64,000 bases of DNA, from positions 1 through 64,000 of the forward strand of contig CANQRU010000014.1 in the NCBI GenBank assembly GCA_947626395.1. The letters run 5' to 3'. The position numbers and the translations under genes were made by a program. Each line of letters starts with the position of its first letter. Position 1 is the stretch's first letter. The notes beneath the pieces were generated by a model. It was not told the DNA's origin. It saw nothing but the letters and a program-made list of their open reading frames with translations, and made no database searches. Positions 36,279 to 45,340 of this stretch are shown piece by piece. The DNA comes from an uncultured Lachnospiraceae bacterium. GTDB taxonomy: Bacteria > Bacillota > Clostridia > Lachnospirales > Lachnospiraceae.

Positions 36279-37370
36279 ATGGCAGGAATTGTAGATTACA
36301 AAACATTTCTTCAGCAGGCCAAGGTAGAGGTACTGACGCTCCGCGCCCTGGAAGCGCGCCGCGACCAGATGCTGGTGGAACAGCGTCAGAGCAATCGTTC
36401 CCTGGAGAACGAGAAAAAGGCGGCGGAGGACGATATCCGTCTTACGGTCAGGACAAAGCGCGATGAGACGGCTGCCGGCTATGACCGGCAGATCGCGGAG
36501 ACGGAGGCGAAGCTGAAGGAGGTCAGAGGCAGCCGCGGCGACGCCAGGGGGAAAGGCGTGACGGCGCGTATCGATGCGGAGACCGCCCAGCTGCAGGAGG
36601 AGAACCGCGAGCTGAAAGAGCAGATCCAGGTCCTGTTTAAGAAATACTATGTGCCGTTCTTCTGCAATAACTGGTTCTATTATGCCATTTACTGTCCGAA
36701 ATGGGTCGAGGAATACCTGGTGCTGATCCTGTCGGCGGCGGTGGGACTTGCGGCGCTGCCGGGGATCATTTACTGGCTTCTGCCGGTGCAGGGGCTCTTC
36801 TGGGGCGTTCTGGTCTATGTGGTCTTCGACGCGCTGTTTATTGGCGTGTTCGGACTGCTGGGCGGGTATATTCGGGAGGACAATAGTACGGCGCTTTCGG
36901 GCGGCCGCCAGCTCCGCGATCAGATACGCGCGAACAGGAAGCAGATCCGGGTCATTTCCAGGAAGATCCGCAGGGATAAGGATGAATCGGCCTATGACCT
37001 CGGCCATTACGACGACCAGATCGCGCAGCTGCAGCAGGAGATCAGCAATATAACGGCGCAGAAGGAGGAAGCGTTAAATACCTTCGATACCGTGACGAAG
37101 AATATCATCGCCGACGAGGTTGCGGCCGCCCATCAGGAGAAGCTTAAGGAACTGGAAGATCTCTGCGGGCAGAAGGCGCAGGAACTTGCCGGACTGGAAA
37201 GTTCCATCGCGGAGAAGAACCGGCTTCTGGACGACAGCTACGCGCCTCATATGGGGCGGGAGTTCCTGACAGAGGAACGGCTGGACGCCCTGATGGAGAT
37301 CATGCAGAACAGCCATATCACCAGTCTGGGCGAGGCGCTCGGCGAATACCGGCAGACCCACGCGGAGTAG
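36279..37370 (+). CDS. Coiled-coil membrane protein of unknown function
   Basis: 363 residues. Two long charged coiled coils (about 10-120 and 200-335) flank two membrane helices (about 147-169 and 172-197), so both coils are probably on the cytoplasmic side. No catalytic motif. Its own promoter and a good AAAGGGGG site precede it. The architecture suggests a scaffold or membrane-shape role; this is inference only. Confidence 0.7.
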   Translation: MAGIVDYKTFLQQAKVEVLTLRALEARRDQMLVEQRQSNRSLENEKKAAEDDIRLTVRTKRDETAAGYDRQIAETEAKLKEVRGSRGDARGKGVTARIDAETAQLQEENRELKEQIQVLFKKYYVPFFCNNWFYYAIYCPKWVEEYLVLILSAAVGLAALPGIIYWLLPVQGLFWGVLVYVVFDALFIGVFGLLGGYIREDNSTALSGGRQLRDQIRANRKQIRVISRKIRRDKDESAYDLGHYDDQIAQLQQEISNITAQKEEALNTFDTVTKNIIADEVAAAHQEKLKELEDLCGQKAQELAGLESSIAEKNRLLDDSYAPHMGREFLTEERLDALMEIMQNSHITSLGEALGEYRQTHAE

Positions 37371-37535
37371 ACGGATACCCGGCTAAGTCCGGCGCGGGAA
37401 GTTTCTGAACGCCGCCGGACCAGTTCTGGCGGAAAGCGGCGCCTGCCGCGCCTCTCGGCAGACAATCCGGCCGCATAATCCGCGTCATCCCTGTCTATAA
37501 TAGAGGTAAGAATCGGACGGGGTGGAACGATCGAT

Positions 37536-38135
37536 ATGGAAATGAAGAAACACAAAGCTCCCTTGACCCGAAGGGAGCTTTATTATTTTGACATGACAGG
37601 GGAATACGAGCCGGTGAGACTGGCGGCCCGCCTCTATCTGATGATCCGGGAAGCGCTTAGGACGGAACAGAAGACGGAAGTCCTGATCCTCTGCATCGGC
37701 ACGGACCGGTCGACCGGCGACAGTCTGGGCCCGCTGATCGGCTATCATCTGCGGAAAAAGGGACTGAAGCATATCCAGGTGCTGGGAACGATATACCGCC
37801 CTGTCCACGCGATGAATCTTCAGGAGACCACGGGACTCCTGAAACGGTATTATCCGGATCACCTGATCGTAGCGGTGGATGCGTCCGTGGGAACAGGGGG
37901 CCGGGTGGGAAGCGTCACGCTGGGACGCGGAGCCATAAAGCCGGGCCTGGGCGTCAGCAAGCAGCTGGCGCCGGTGGGCGATATTTTCATAACCGGAGTG
38001 GTCAGCGGCGGCTGCGCGGGCGATCCGATGATGCTGCAGAGCATCCGCCTGGGTACGGTCATGCAGATGGCGGAATGTATCAGCGAGAGCATCTGTCTTG
38101 TCGAAAAATTATGGGAGCGCAGCGCGCTCGTTTGA
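37536..38135 (+). CDS. yyaC: YyaC family spore protein (DUF1256, putative spore protease)
   Basis: 199 residues with the family core CIGTDRSTGDSLGPLIG and later AVDASVG and GVVSGG. The fold is like germination protease GPR and hydrogenase maturation proteases. ATG 37536 is kept because the residues just after it (YYFDMTGEYEP) fit the family's N-terminal strand. The ribosome binding site (GGGGTGG) is weak. TATAAT at 37496-37501 is a possible -10 box. A terminator-like hairpin lies inside codons 7-18, which is odd and is described separately. Confidence 0.9.
   Translation: MEMKKHKAPLTRRELYYFDMTGEYEPVRLAARLYLMIREALRTEQKTEVLILCIGTDRSTGDSLGPLIGYHLRKKGLKHIQVLGTIYRPVHAMNLQETTGLLKRYYPDHLIVAVDASVGTGGRVGSVTLGRGAIKPGLGVSKQLAPVGDIFITGVVSGGCAGDPMMLQSIRLGTVMQMAECISESICLVEKLWERSALV
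37554..37589 (+). other. Terminator-like hairpin inside the start of yyaC
   Basis: AAAGCTCCCTT and AAGGGAGCTTT form an 11-bp perfect stem with a 6-nt loop, followed by ATTATTTT. Structurally this is an intrinsic terminator, yet it starts 18 bp inside the coding sequence. Confidence 0.5.
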
Positions 38136-38201
38136 CAGATTCCGCATTGTCCCCGTGATATGATAGTTCAGGTATCAGAATGAACAGCGGGGTGATCAAG
38201 T

Positions 38202-39623
38202 ATGGGAGACTTATATAATCCGTTCCCCAGGCTGCCGAAGAATATCCGGCAGATCGGCGAGAGGGATCAGACAGTACGGTTGTATCTGGAGGACTATGTA
38301 AATACGTATCTGAAACGGCTGTTTCCGAGAGGCGGACAAGACCTGCGGGCAGGAGTGCTTCTGGGAACGGCGGAAGAGCGGGACGGACTTCCGTTTCTGT
38401 TCGTAGACGGAGCGATGGAGGTCGAGGATATCACGGAACCCGGCGAGAAGGTCCAGTTTACCGAGCAGGCCTGGCGGAAGACTTACCAGACCATGGAGCA
38501 GATGTTCCCGAAACGGGTGGTCCTGGGGTGGTTCCTCTGCGGCGCGCCCGGATGCGCGTTAAGTCCGCTGAATTACTGGAAAGAGCATGGAAAATATTTC
38601 GCCGGGAAAAACCAGCTGATGTATCTGAACAGCGGACTGGACGGCGAGGAGGCCATCTATGTGGCGGCCGAAGACGGATTCTGCCGTCTGCGGGGATACA
38701 GCGTGTATTATGAGCGCAACCAGATGATGCAGGATTATATGATACTGCGCAAGGATGTGCGGCGTGTGGAGACGGGGACCGGCGATCCGGTGATCCGGGA
38801 TTTCCGGCAGCGGATGGAGGAGAACAAGAGCCAGGTGACCGCGCGCCGGGGAACCGTGCGTGTGTTGGGAGGTCTCTGTACGGCCCTGGGCATCCTGGTG
38901 CTGGCCGGCGGCGTGACCATGGTGAATAATTATGAGAAGATGAAAGAAATGGAAGCGGTCCTGGCGTCGGTCCTGCCTGCGGGAATGCGGAACGAAGCCC
39001 TTCCGGACAAGCTGTCCGGGAACGGGCAGTCCGAAGGGAAGGACGATACGGATGATCCGCGGGAGACAGAGGGGCAGGACAGCCGGGTGGTCGTGGAAGA
39101 GATCGGCGGACAGATCGGGCTGACGCTGGCGGACGGCGGAAATCATGGCGGCGGAACGGCCGGCAGCCTGGGAACAGATCCGGCGTCAGCCGGCGGGGAT
39201 CAGGCGCTTTCCATGGCCGGCGGCGCGGGAACAGCGGGAGGAGGCGCGGCGGGCAGCGCTTCCGGAACTGACGGCGGAGCGGAGGCGTCTGCGGACAGCG
39301 CTTCCGGAGACGGCAGTGGGTCAGGGCTGTCTGCGGGCGGTACTTCCGGAACCGGCAGCGGAGCGGAATCGGTTGGAGACAGCGCGTCTGCCGGAACCGC
39401 CCCGGAGGAAGGGGCGGCTTCGGAAGATACGGCGGAAAGCCGGGCGCCCGCCCGGGAGGTTCTGGCCGGTCAGACCCTCTATCTGGTCCAGCCCGGCGAC
39501 ACCCTTTACGGAATCTGCCTTGACCATTACGGCAGCGGCGAGATGATGGAGCAAATTTGCGAACTGAACGGACTGGAAGATGAAAATACAATTACCGCGG
39601 GAGAGAATTTAATTCTTCCTTAA
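38202..39623 (+). CDS. MPN-like membrane protein with C-terminal LysM domain
   Basis: 473 residues. The N-terminal 200 residues resemble a JAB/MPN fold (AGVLLGTAEERDG, then FVDGAMEVED) but I do not see the HxHPxxxxxxxxD metal site, so it may be non-catalytic. One membrane helix lies near 221-243, then a Gly/Ala/Ser linker of about 160 residues, then a LysM domain (YLVQPGDTLYGIC to ENLILP, about 427-473) that should bind peptidoglycan outside the cell. The MPN-like part would be cytoplasmic. The gene for a DUF5711 membrane protein follows. Confidence 0.85.
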   Translation: MGDLYNPFPRLPKNIRQIGERDQTVRLYLEDYVNTYLKRLFPRGGQDLRAGVLLGTAEERDGLPFLFVDGAMEVEDITEPGEKVQFTEQAWRKTYQTMEQMFPKRVVLGWFLCGAPGCALSPLNYWKEHGKYFAGKNQLMYLNSGLDGEEAIYVAAEDGFCRLRGYSVYYERNQMMQDYMILRKDVRRVETGTGDPVIRDFRQRMEENKSQVTARRGTVRVLGGLCTALGILVLAGGVTMVNNYEKMKEMEAVLASVLPAGMRNEALPDKLSGNGQSEGKDDTDDPRETEGQDSRVVVEEIGGQIGLTLADGGNHGGGTAGSLGTDPASAGGDQALSMAGGAGTAGGGAAGSASGTDGGAEASADSASGDGSGSGLSAGGTSGTGSGAESVGDSASAGTAPEEGAASEDTAESRAPAREVLAGQTLYLVQPGDTLYGICLDHYGSGEMMEQICELNGLEDENTITAGENLILP

Positions 39624-39663
39624 TTGGGAAATATGTGGTATACTGCACGTAGGCCATGAGCGA

Positions 39664-39714
39664 GAAAGCCGCAGGCTTTCGAGCCTGCACTGCGGTTTCA
39701 GCCTTACGCAGTGC
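39664..39714 (+). other. Two consecutive hairpins in the leader of the DUF5711 gene
   Basis: Stem 1 GAAAGCC/GGCTTTC (39664-39680) has a 3-nt loop. Stem 2 GCACTGCG/CGCAGTGC (39687-39714) has a 12-nt loop. They lie between a TATACT box (39639-39644) and the gene's ribosome binding site. No T-run follows, so they are not terminators. Confidence 0.5.
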
Positions 39715-39761
39715 GAAGCCACTGTGCGTCCCACTTTTCAGCCTGCCGAAGGAGACCAATG

Positions 39762-41150
39762 ATGAGCGACTTTAATTCCACCAACCGCGAATTTAAGAAG
39801 AACCAGCTGCGCAGCCGGATGATCTCGGCCGGGCAGCCGGTTCCCGATACGATCTATTCGTCCGGTGCAGGTTCCGATGCGGCTGCGTCCGCCCGTCAGG
39901 CGTCCCGCGCCGCGGCCAGGTACGCGGCGGAGGAAGCGAGCCGTCAGCGGAAGGAGAGCGAGGCGACGATCCGCAAGGCCCACAACAGGACGGTCCGCCG
40001 CCGGGTGACGGTCATTACGGTTATCCTGTGCATCGCGGCCGGCGCGCTGGCCGGCGTTTACTGGTACAGCCGCTTCGCGAAGCTGGAGAATACGACGGTC
40101 GTGTGGGAGCGGCAGATGGAACAGACGGAGGGCACGTTTACCGGGTACGCAAGCTTCGGAGAGAATGTCCTTAAATACACCCGTGACGGCGCGTCTTATA
40201 TCGACGCCTCCGGCAAGGACATCTGGATCCAGAGCTATGAGATGAACGCGCCTGTCGTGGCTGTCTGCGGCGGGTACGCCGCGATTGCCGACCAGCAGGG
40301 CAACAGCATTTACATATGTGATCAGACCGGCTGCCTCGGCGTAGCGACGACAGTGCTGCCGATCTCCCGGATATCCATTTCGTCCAGAGGTATGGTGGCG
40401 GCGGTTGTGGAGGATCAGCTTTCCAGCAATGTCTGCTACTTTCAGAAGGACGGTTCGGAACTGGAGATCTATATCAAGGGCCTTTTAAGCAGCGAGGACA
40501 GCCAGAGTGATTCCGGCATCGGTTATGTGTTGGACGCCGACCTGACGCCGGACGGCAACGTCCTGATGGGGTCTTATTTCTATGTGCAGGGAGGACAGCT
40601 TCGGAACCGGGTCGCCTTCTATAATTTCTCCGAAGTGGGCAAGAACGCCGTGAACCGGATGGTAGGCGGATTCCACGAGATCTACGAGAACAGCATGGTG
40701 GCCAGAGTGGTTTGTCTGAGCGACAGCCGCGCGGTTGCGTTCGCGGACAACAGCCTGACCTTCTACAGTCTCCGCGACCAGATGTCGCCGGAGATGACCC
40801 TTCTGATCCCGGTAGAGGAGGAGATCCGCAGCATTTTCTATAATGAAAATTACGTGGGTATTATCGTTTATTCCGCGTCCGGCGAAGACGAATACCGTAT
40901 GGACGTATACGAGGCCGACGGCACGAAGGCATTTTCGGAAGAATTCAGCTACGACTATTCACAGGCAGCCGTAGAAGGAGATATGGTTTTTCTTTACAAT
41001 GAGGATTCCTGCAGGATCTACAACCATTATGGCAATCTGAAGTATGAGGGAACGTTCGACTATACGATAGCCAGGATCACGAAGGGCAAGCTCCCCAACC
41101 AGATCATCGTAACCGGGCCCCAGATCATGCAGGAGTTGTTACTACACTGA
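39762..41150 (+). CDS. DUF5711 family membrane protein
   Basis: 462 residues. A basic cytoplasmic N-terminus (about 75 residues, Ala/Arg-rich helix) precedes one membrane helix (about 78-98) and a long external domain of repeated beta strands that looks like a propeller, as in DUF5711. The function is unknown. Tandem ATGs lie at 39759 and 39762; GAAGGAG is 7 nt from the second. A ROK kinase gene follows after 15 bp. Confidence 0.85.
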   Translation: MSDFNSTNREFKKNQLRSRMISAGQPVPDTIYSSGAGSDAAASARQASRAAARYAAEEASRQRKESEATIRKAHNRTVRRRVTVITVILCIAAGALAGVYWYSRFAKLENTTVVWERQMEQTEGTFTGYASFGENVLKYTRDGASYIDASGKDIWIQSYEMNAPVVAVCGGYAAIADQQGNSIYICDQTGCLGVATTVLPISRISISSRGMVAAVVEDQLSSNVCYFQKDGSELEIYIKGLLSSEDSQSDSGIGYVLDADLTPDGNVLMGSYFYVQGGQLRNRVAFYNFSEVGKNAVNRMVGGFHEIYENSMVARVVCLSDSRAVAFADNSLTFYSLRDQMSPEMTLLIPVEEEIRSIFYNENYVGIIVYSASGEDEYRMDVYEADGTKAFSEEFSYDYSQAAVEGDMVFLYNEDSCRIYNHYGNLKYEGTFDYTIARITKGKLPNQIIVTGPQIMQELLLH

Positions 41151-41165
41151 GAAGGAGACAAGAAT

Positions 41166-42113
41166 ATGGGAAAGTACTGTATCGGTATCGATGTGGGCGG
41201 CACTACGGTGAAGCTTGGAATCTTTGAGCAGACCGGGACGCTTCTGCGCAAATGGGAGATCCCCACGAGAACAGAGCACAACGGCTGCAATATCCTGACG
41301 GATGTGGCGATCTCCATCCGCCGTACGCTTGAGGAGATGGGGATCCATTTTAATGAAGTCGGCGGCGCCGGCATGGGAGTGCCCGGACCAGTGGCCCGCA
41401 ACGGCTTTGTGCCCCGCTGTGTGAACCTGGGCTGGGGCGCCTGTTATCCGGCCCGCGATCTGAGCCTGATGCTGGACGGACTTCCGGTCCTGTGCGCCAA
41501 TGACGCCAATATCGCCGCCCTGGGCGAGATGTGGCAGGGCGGCGGCAAGGGCTACGACGATATCGTTATGATCACGCTGGGTACCGGCGTGGGCGGCGGC
41601 GTGGTCGTGGATCAGAAGATCATTGCCGGCCGGCACGGTCTTGCCGGCGAGATCGGACATACCCATGCCCGCGATGATGAGACGGAGTACTGTAACTGCG
41701 GAAGCCGCGGCTGTCTGGAGCAGGTGGCGTCCGCTACGGGTATCGTCCGTGAGGCGAAGCGTTTCCTGGATTCTTCCGGGGACGAGTCGGTTCTGCGGGA
41801 CATTGAGGAGAGCAGGCTGACGGCGAAGGATGTGATCGATGCGGCGAAAGCCGGAGACGGCCTGGCCATGGAAGTCGTCGAGTGCGTCGGCTATTATCTG
41901 GGCCGCGCTCTGGCGCAGCTGGCGCTGACGATCGACCCGGAGATCTTCGTCATCGGCGGCGGAGTGTCAAGGGCCGGACAGTTCCTGATCGATATCATTC
42001 AGAAATATTATGAGGAGTACGAAACGCTGTCCGAGGACCGGCCGCTGATCGGCCTTGCCAGGCTGGGCAACGACGCCGGAATCTACGGCGCGGCGCGGAT
42101 GGTGCTGGACTAA
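41166..42113 (+). CDS. ROK family glucokinase
   Basis: 315 residues. N-terminal phosphate-binding GIDVGGTTVKLG, ANDANIAALGE with the catalytic Asp, GTGVGGG, and the ROK zinc motif CNCGSRGCLEQ. Phosphorylates glucose to glucose-6-phosphate, which feeds the Pgi encoded upstream. GAGAAGGAG precedes the start, 15 bp after the DUF5711 gene, so the two are probably an operon. Confidence 0.95.
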   Translation: MGKYCIGIDVGGTTVKLGIFEQTGTLLRKWEIPTRTEHNGCNILTDVAISIRRTLEEMGIHFNEVGGAGMGVPGPVARNGFVPRCVNLGWGACYPARDLSLMLDGLPVLCANDANIAALGEMWQGGGKGYDDIVMITLGTGVGGGVVVDQKIIAGRHGLAGEIGHTHARDDETEYCNCGSRGCLEQVASATGIVREAKRFLDSSGDESVLRDIEESRLTAKDVIDAAKAGDGLAMEVVECVGYYLGRALAQLALTIDPEIFVIGGGVSRAGQFLIDIIQKYYEEYETLSEDRPLIGLARLGNDAGIYGAARMVLD

Positions 42114-42505
42114 GCCTGTCCGGCAGGAGACGGGCGGGTCGGCATCCCGAGTACGGAAATCAATGCCGTCTGAAGAATATAACCCATGAAATGAGGAGGC
42201 CCCGGCTGCTGTCAGCCGGGGCAATTATGAAAAAATCTATGTGCATAATGTCAAAGGAATAAGGAGTTAAAACTAAGTTTCTGTGCATTTCTTATAAAAT
42301 GATTGTAGAGGGCTCATATGAATTAGGTATAAACAAATTGTAAATAAATTGTGAACGTGAGCTGTTCTCACAGATGCGGCAGACCGAAATCTTCCTCCCT
42401 TAAAAAGCGGAATAATTCTCTGTTTCTGCTTTTTTTCTTTGATAGAATATGATAGAATTGCAGAAAGGATGAGCAAGCGGTCGGTTCTCACAGACTGGAG
42501 GAGTC
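42114..42505 (+). other. 392-bp gene-free, mostly AT-rich leader of the pyrophosphatase gene
   Basis: Contains a hairpin at 42199-42222 (10-bp stem, no T-run) after the glucokinase gene, then an AT-rich stretch with a small hairpin GTGAG/CTCAC (42357-42371), a terminator-like element near 42401-42437 ending in a run of seven T, and two TAGAAT boxes (42443-42448, 42453-42458) that could be -10 elements. The motif GTTCTCACAGA occurs near 42364 and GTTCTCACAGAC near 42484. No riboswitch class was recognised. Confidence 0.4.
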
Positions 42506-44164
42506 ATGGCGGAGTATAATAAGAAGAAAACCCTGGTGATCGGCCACAGGAACCCGGATACGGATTCCGTCTGTTCAGCGGTCTGCTACGCGGCGCTGAA
42601 GCGGAAGCTGACCGGCGACGACTATGAGGCGGCCAGGGTGGGTCATATGAATGAGGAGACGCTGTTCGTGCTGCGCTACTTCGGGGTGGAGAAGCCCACG
42701 CGGGTGCGGCATGTGCGGACCGAGGTGCGTGACATCGACATCCGGCAGGTGCCCGGCGTGAACCGGAACATTTCCCTGAAGAACGCCTGGAATATCATGC
42801 AGCGGGACAGCCTGGTGACGTTGCCGGCGGTGACGGAGGACGGTACGCTGGAGGGACTCATTACGGTCAGCGATATCGCGAAGACCTATCTGGACGTGCT
42901 GGACAGCAGCATCCTGTCGAAGGCGTGTACGAAGTATTCGAATATCATCGAGACGCTGGAGGGCCTGCTGATCGTCGGCGACGAGAACGGCTATTTCTCG
43001 CAGGGGAAGGTGCTGATCGCGGCGGCGAACCCGGATATGATGGAGTATTACATCAGCGAACACGATCTGGTGATCCTGGGCAACCGCTACGAGTCCCAGC
43101 TGTGCGCCATCGAGATGGGCGCGGACTGCATCATCGTCTGCGAGGGCGCGGCGGTGTCCATGACGATCCAGAAGCTGGCCCGCGAGAAAGGCTGCACTGT
43201 GATGACGACGCCCTACGACGCGTTTACGGCGGCCCGTCTCATCAACCAGAGCATGCCGATTGGGTATTTCATGAAGAGCGATCATCTGATCACATTCCAG
43301 GAGACGGACGTGGTGGATGAGATCAAGGACGTGATGGCCAGTAAGCGCCACCGGGATTTCCCGATCCTGGATGAGGACGGCAAGTATAAAGGCATGATCT
43401 CCCGCCGGAATCTCCTGGGCGCCCGGGGCAAGTCGGTGATCCTCGTGGATCACAACGAGAAGTCCCAGGCGGTGGACGGCATCGAGAACGCGCGGATCGT
43501 GGAGATCATCGACCATCACCGGATCGGTTCCGTCGAGACCATCGGGCCTGTGTATTTCCGGAACCAGCCGCTGGGCTGCACGGCAACCATTATCTATCAG
43601 ATGTACCGGGAAAATGACGTCGCGATCGATAAGCAGACGGCGGGCCTTCTGTGCAGCGCGATCCTGTCGGATACGCTTCTGTTCCGGTCGCCGACCTGTA
43701 CGGACATCGACCGGCGGGCGGCGGAGGAACTGGCGCGGATCGCCGGGATCGAAGTGGAGAAGTACGCGATGGAGATGTTCTCGGCGGGCAGTAATTTTGC
43801 CAGTAAGACCGAGGAAGATATCATGTACCAGGACTTCAAGCTGTTCACGGTTGGGAAGACTACGCTGGGCGTGGGACAGATCAATTCCCTGAGCGGGCAG
43901 GAGCTGGAGGAGCTGGAGGCGCGGATGCTTCCGTATCTGAAGGCGGAGCGGGCGCGCCGGGGGCTGGACATGATGTTTCTGATGCTGACGAATATATTGA
44001 CGGAGACAACGGTGCTTCTGTGCGACGGACAGGGCGCGGAGCGGACGATCCAGGACGCGTTCCAGATGGAAGAGGACGACAAAGCGGGTCTGGTGCGTCT
44101 GCCAGGCGTGGTGTCTCGGAAGAAGCAGCTGGTGCCGGCGGTCATGGTGGCGCTGGAAGGATAG
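42506..44164 (+). CDS. Manganese-dependent inorganic pyrophosphatase with CBS and DRTGG domains
   Basis: 552 residues. A family II PPase: N-terminal DHH part with GHRNPDTDSVCSA, the middle DHH motif IIDHHRIG and a C-terminal DHHA2 domain (SSxK-type region near LGVGQINS). Between the first parts is an insertion of two CBS motifs and a DRTGG domain (about 70-310). CBS-PPases of this type are known to be controlled by adenine nucleotides, and DRTGG-containing ones by diadenosine polyphosphates. Hydrolyses PPi in the cytosol. GGAGGAG precedes the ATG. Confidence 0.92.
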   Translation: MAEYNKKKTLVIGHRNPDTDSVCSAVCYAALKRKLTGDDYEAARVGHMNEETLFVLRYFGVEKPTRVRHVRTEVRDIDIRQVPGVNRNISLKNAWNIMQRDSLVTLPAVTEDGTLEGLITVSDIAKTYLDVLDSSILSKACTKYSNIIETLEGLLIVGDENGYFSQGKVLIAAANPDMMEYYISEHDLVILGNRYESQLCAIEMGADCIIVCEGAAVSMTIQKLAREKGCTVMTTPYDAFTAARLINQSMPIGYFMKSDHLITFQETDVVDEIKDVMASKRHRDFPILDEDGKYKGMISRRNLLGARGKSVILVDHNEKSQAVDGIENARIVEIIDHHRIGSVETIGPVYFRNQPLGCTATIIYQMYRENDVAIDKQTAGLLCSAILSDTLLFRSPTCTDIDRRAAEELARIAGIEVEKYAMEMFSAGSNFASKTEEDIMYQDFKLFTVGKTTLGVGQINSLSGQELEELEARMLPYLKAERARRGLDMMFLMLTNILTETTVLLCDGQGAERTIQDAFQMEEDDKAGLVRLPGVVSRKKQLVPAVMVALEG

Positions 44165-44252
44165 GACTGCGGTGCCGGGAAAGCCCGGGTGCAGGGACAG
44201 AAGCAGCCGGGAGGCCCGGAACGGGCGGAGCCGGCAGAGAAGGAGAAACGAG

Positions 44253-44531
44253 ATGACATTTACATATCCTGCGGTGGTCGTGCCGCATGACGAAGACAAC
44301 GGATACCATGTATATTTCCCGGATCTGGAAAGCTGCGAGGCGGACGGGCCGGATCTGGACGACGCGCTGCAGAACGCACGCGAGGCGGCTTATGACTGGA
44401 TCTGCGTGGAACTGGAAGAAGAAATGGTCCTGATGCCGGAGGTGTCCCACGAGGAGGACATTGAGCTGCCGGAGGGCGGATTCCTGCGGAATATCATGGT
44501 GACGGTGAAGCTGCTGCCGGATAACGACTGA
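44253..44531 (+). CDS. HicB-like antitoxin-family protein without HicA
   Basis: 92 residues with the HicB partial RNase-H-like fold (FTYPAVV...DNGYHVYFPDLESCEADG, then DALQNAREAAYDW). HicB usually neutralises the RNase HicA and has a C-terminal DNA-binding domain; that domain is missing here and no HicA-like frame (about 60-80 residues with the GSH motif) is adjacent. So this is an orphan or a stand-alone family member. ATG 44253 follows GAAGGAG. Confidence 0.75.
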   Translation: MTFTYPAVVVPHDEDNGYHVYFPDLESCEADGPDLDDALQNAREAAYDWICVELEEEMVLMPEVSHEEDIELPEGGFLRNIMVTVKLLPDND

Positions 44532-44697
44532 GAGGAAGAGCGATGACTGTGCCGGCGGCGGTACAGCAAAGCAGCGACTGCCGGGAGGACGGCAGTAGTA
44601 TTTAAGGGTGCTGCGCGTCTGAGGCCTAAGCCGCGCAGCAGGCCGCTGCGGTGCCTGCGGGCGTCGCGGATGATGAGAGCGAAAAAGGAGTGTAATT

Positions 44698-45282
44698 ATG
44701 GCAAAACAGAGTTGGAAACCGGGAAACCTTCTATACCCTCTGCCGGTGATCATGGCCAGCTGCCAGCGTCCCGGCGGGAAGCCGAACATCATCACGCTGG
44801 CGTGGGCCGGTACGGTCTGTTCGAGTCCGCCGATGGTGTCCGTTTCCATCCAGCGGGTACGGCATTCCTATGATATCATTAAGGAGACCGGGGAGTTTGT
44901 GATCAATCTGGTGACGAAGGATCTGACCTTCGCTACCGATTACTGCGGCGTCCGTTCCGGGCGCGACGTGGACAAATTCGCGGAGATGAAACTGACGCCG
45001 CTGCCGTCGCAGCATATCGCGGCGCCGGGCATCGCCGAGAGTCCGGTGAATCTGGAGTGCAAAGTGCAGCAGGTGATCCCGCTGGGCAGCCACGACATGT
45101 TCGTGGCGGAGATCGTGGGCGTGACGGTGGAAGACAGCTATATCGATGAGAACGGCAAGTTCCATCTGAACGACGCCGACCTGACGGCTTATTCGCACGG
45201 AGAGTATTTCCGGCTGGGCGAGAAACTGGGGAAATTCGGGTATTCGGTGGAGAAGAAGCAGAACGCCGGGAAGAGAAGATAG
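44698..45282 (+). CDS. Flavin reductase family protein (FMN-binding split barrel)
   Basis: 194 residues; the conserved start KPGNLLYPLPVIMAS and NIITLAWAGTVCSSPPMVSVS fit the flavin-reductase-like domain. Such proteins bind FMN and reduce flavins or act as flavoredoxins in anaerobes. AAAGGAG precedes the ATG. A hairpin (GCTGCGCG/CGCGCAGC, 44610-44639) lies upstream of it. Confidence 0.9.
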   Translation: MAKQSWKPGNLLYPLPVIMASCQRPGGKPNIITLAWAGTVCSSPPMVSVSIQRVRHSYDIIKETGEFVINLVTKDLTFATDYCGVRSGRDVDKFAEMKLTPLPSQHIAAPGIAESPVNLECKVQQVIPLGSHDMFVAEIVGVTVEDSYIDENGKFHLNDADLTAYSHGEYFRLGEKLGKFGYSVEKKQNAGKRR

Positions 45283-45340
45283 CGGCAGGACAGACCGCCA
45301 AGCTGCCGCAGAATGTACAGACAAGGAGATCAATATAAAT

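Noticed and set aside
42273-42491. 72-codon minus-strand frame in the AT-rich pyrophosphatase leader
   Set aside because: No ribosome binding site, low-quality composition, and it runs over the predicted promoter of the next gene.
42575-44299. 574-codon minus-strand open frame opposite the pyrophosphatase gene
   Set aside because: Same shadow effect; no ribosome binding site and no recognisable domain.
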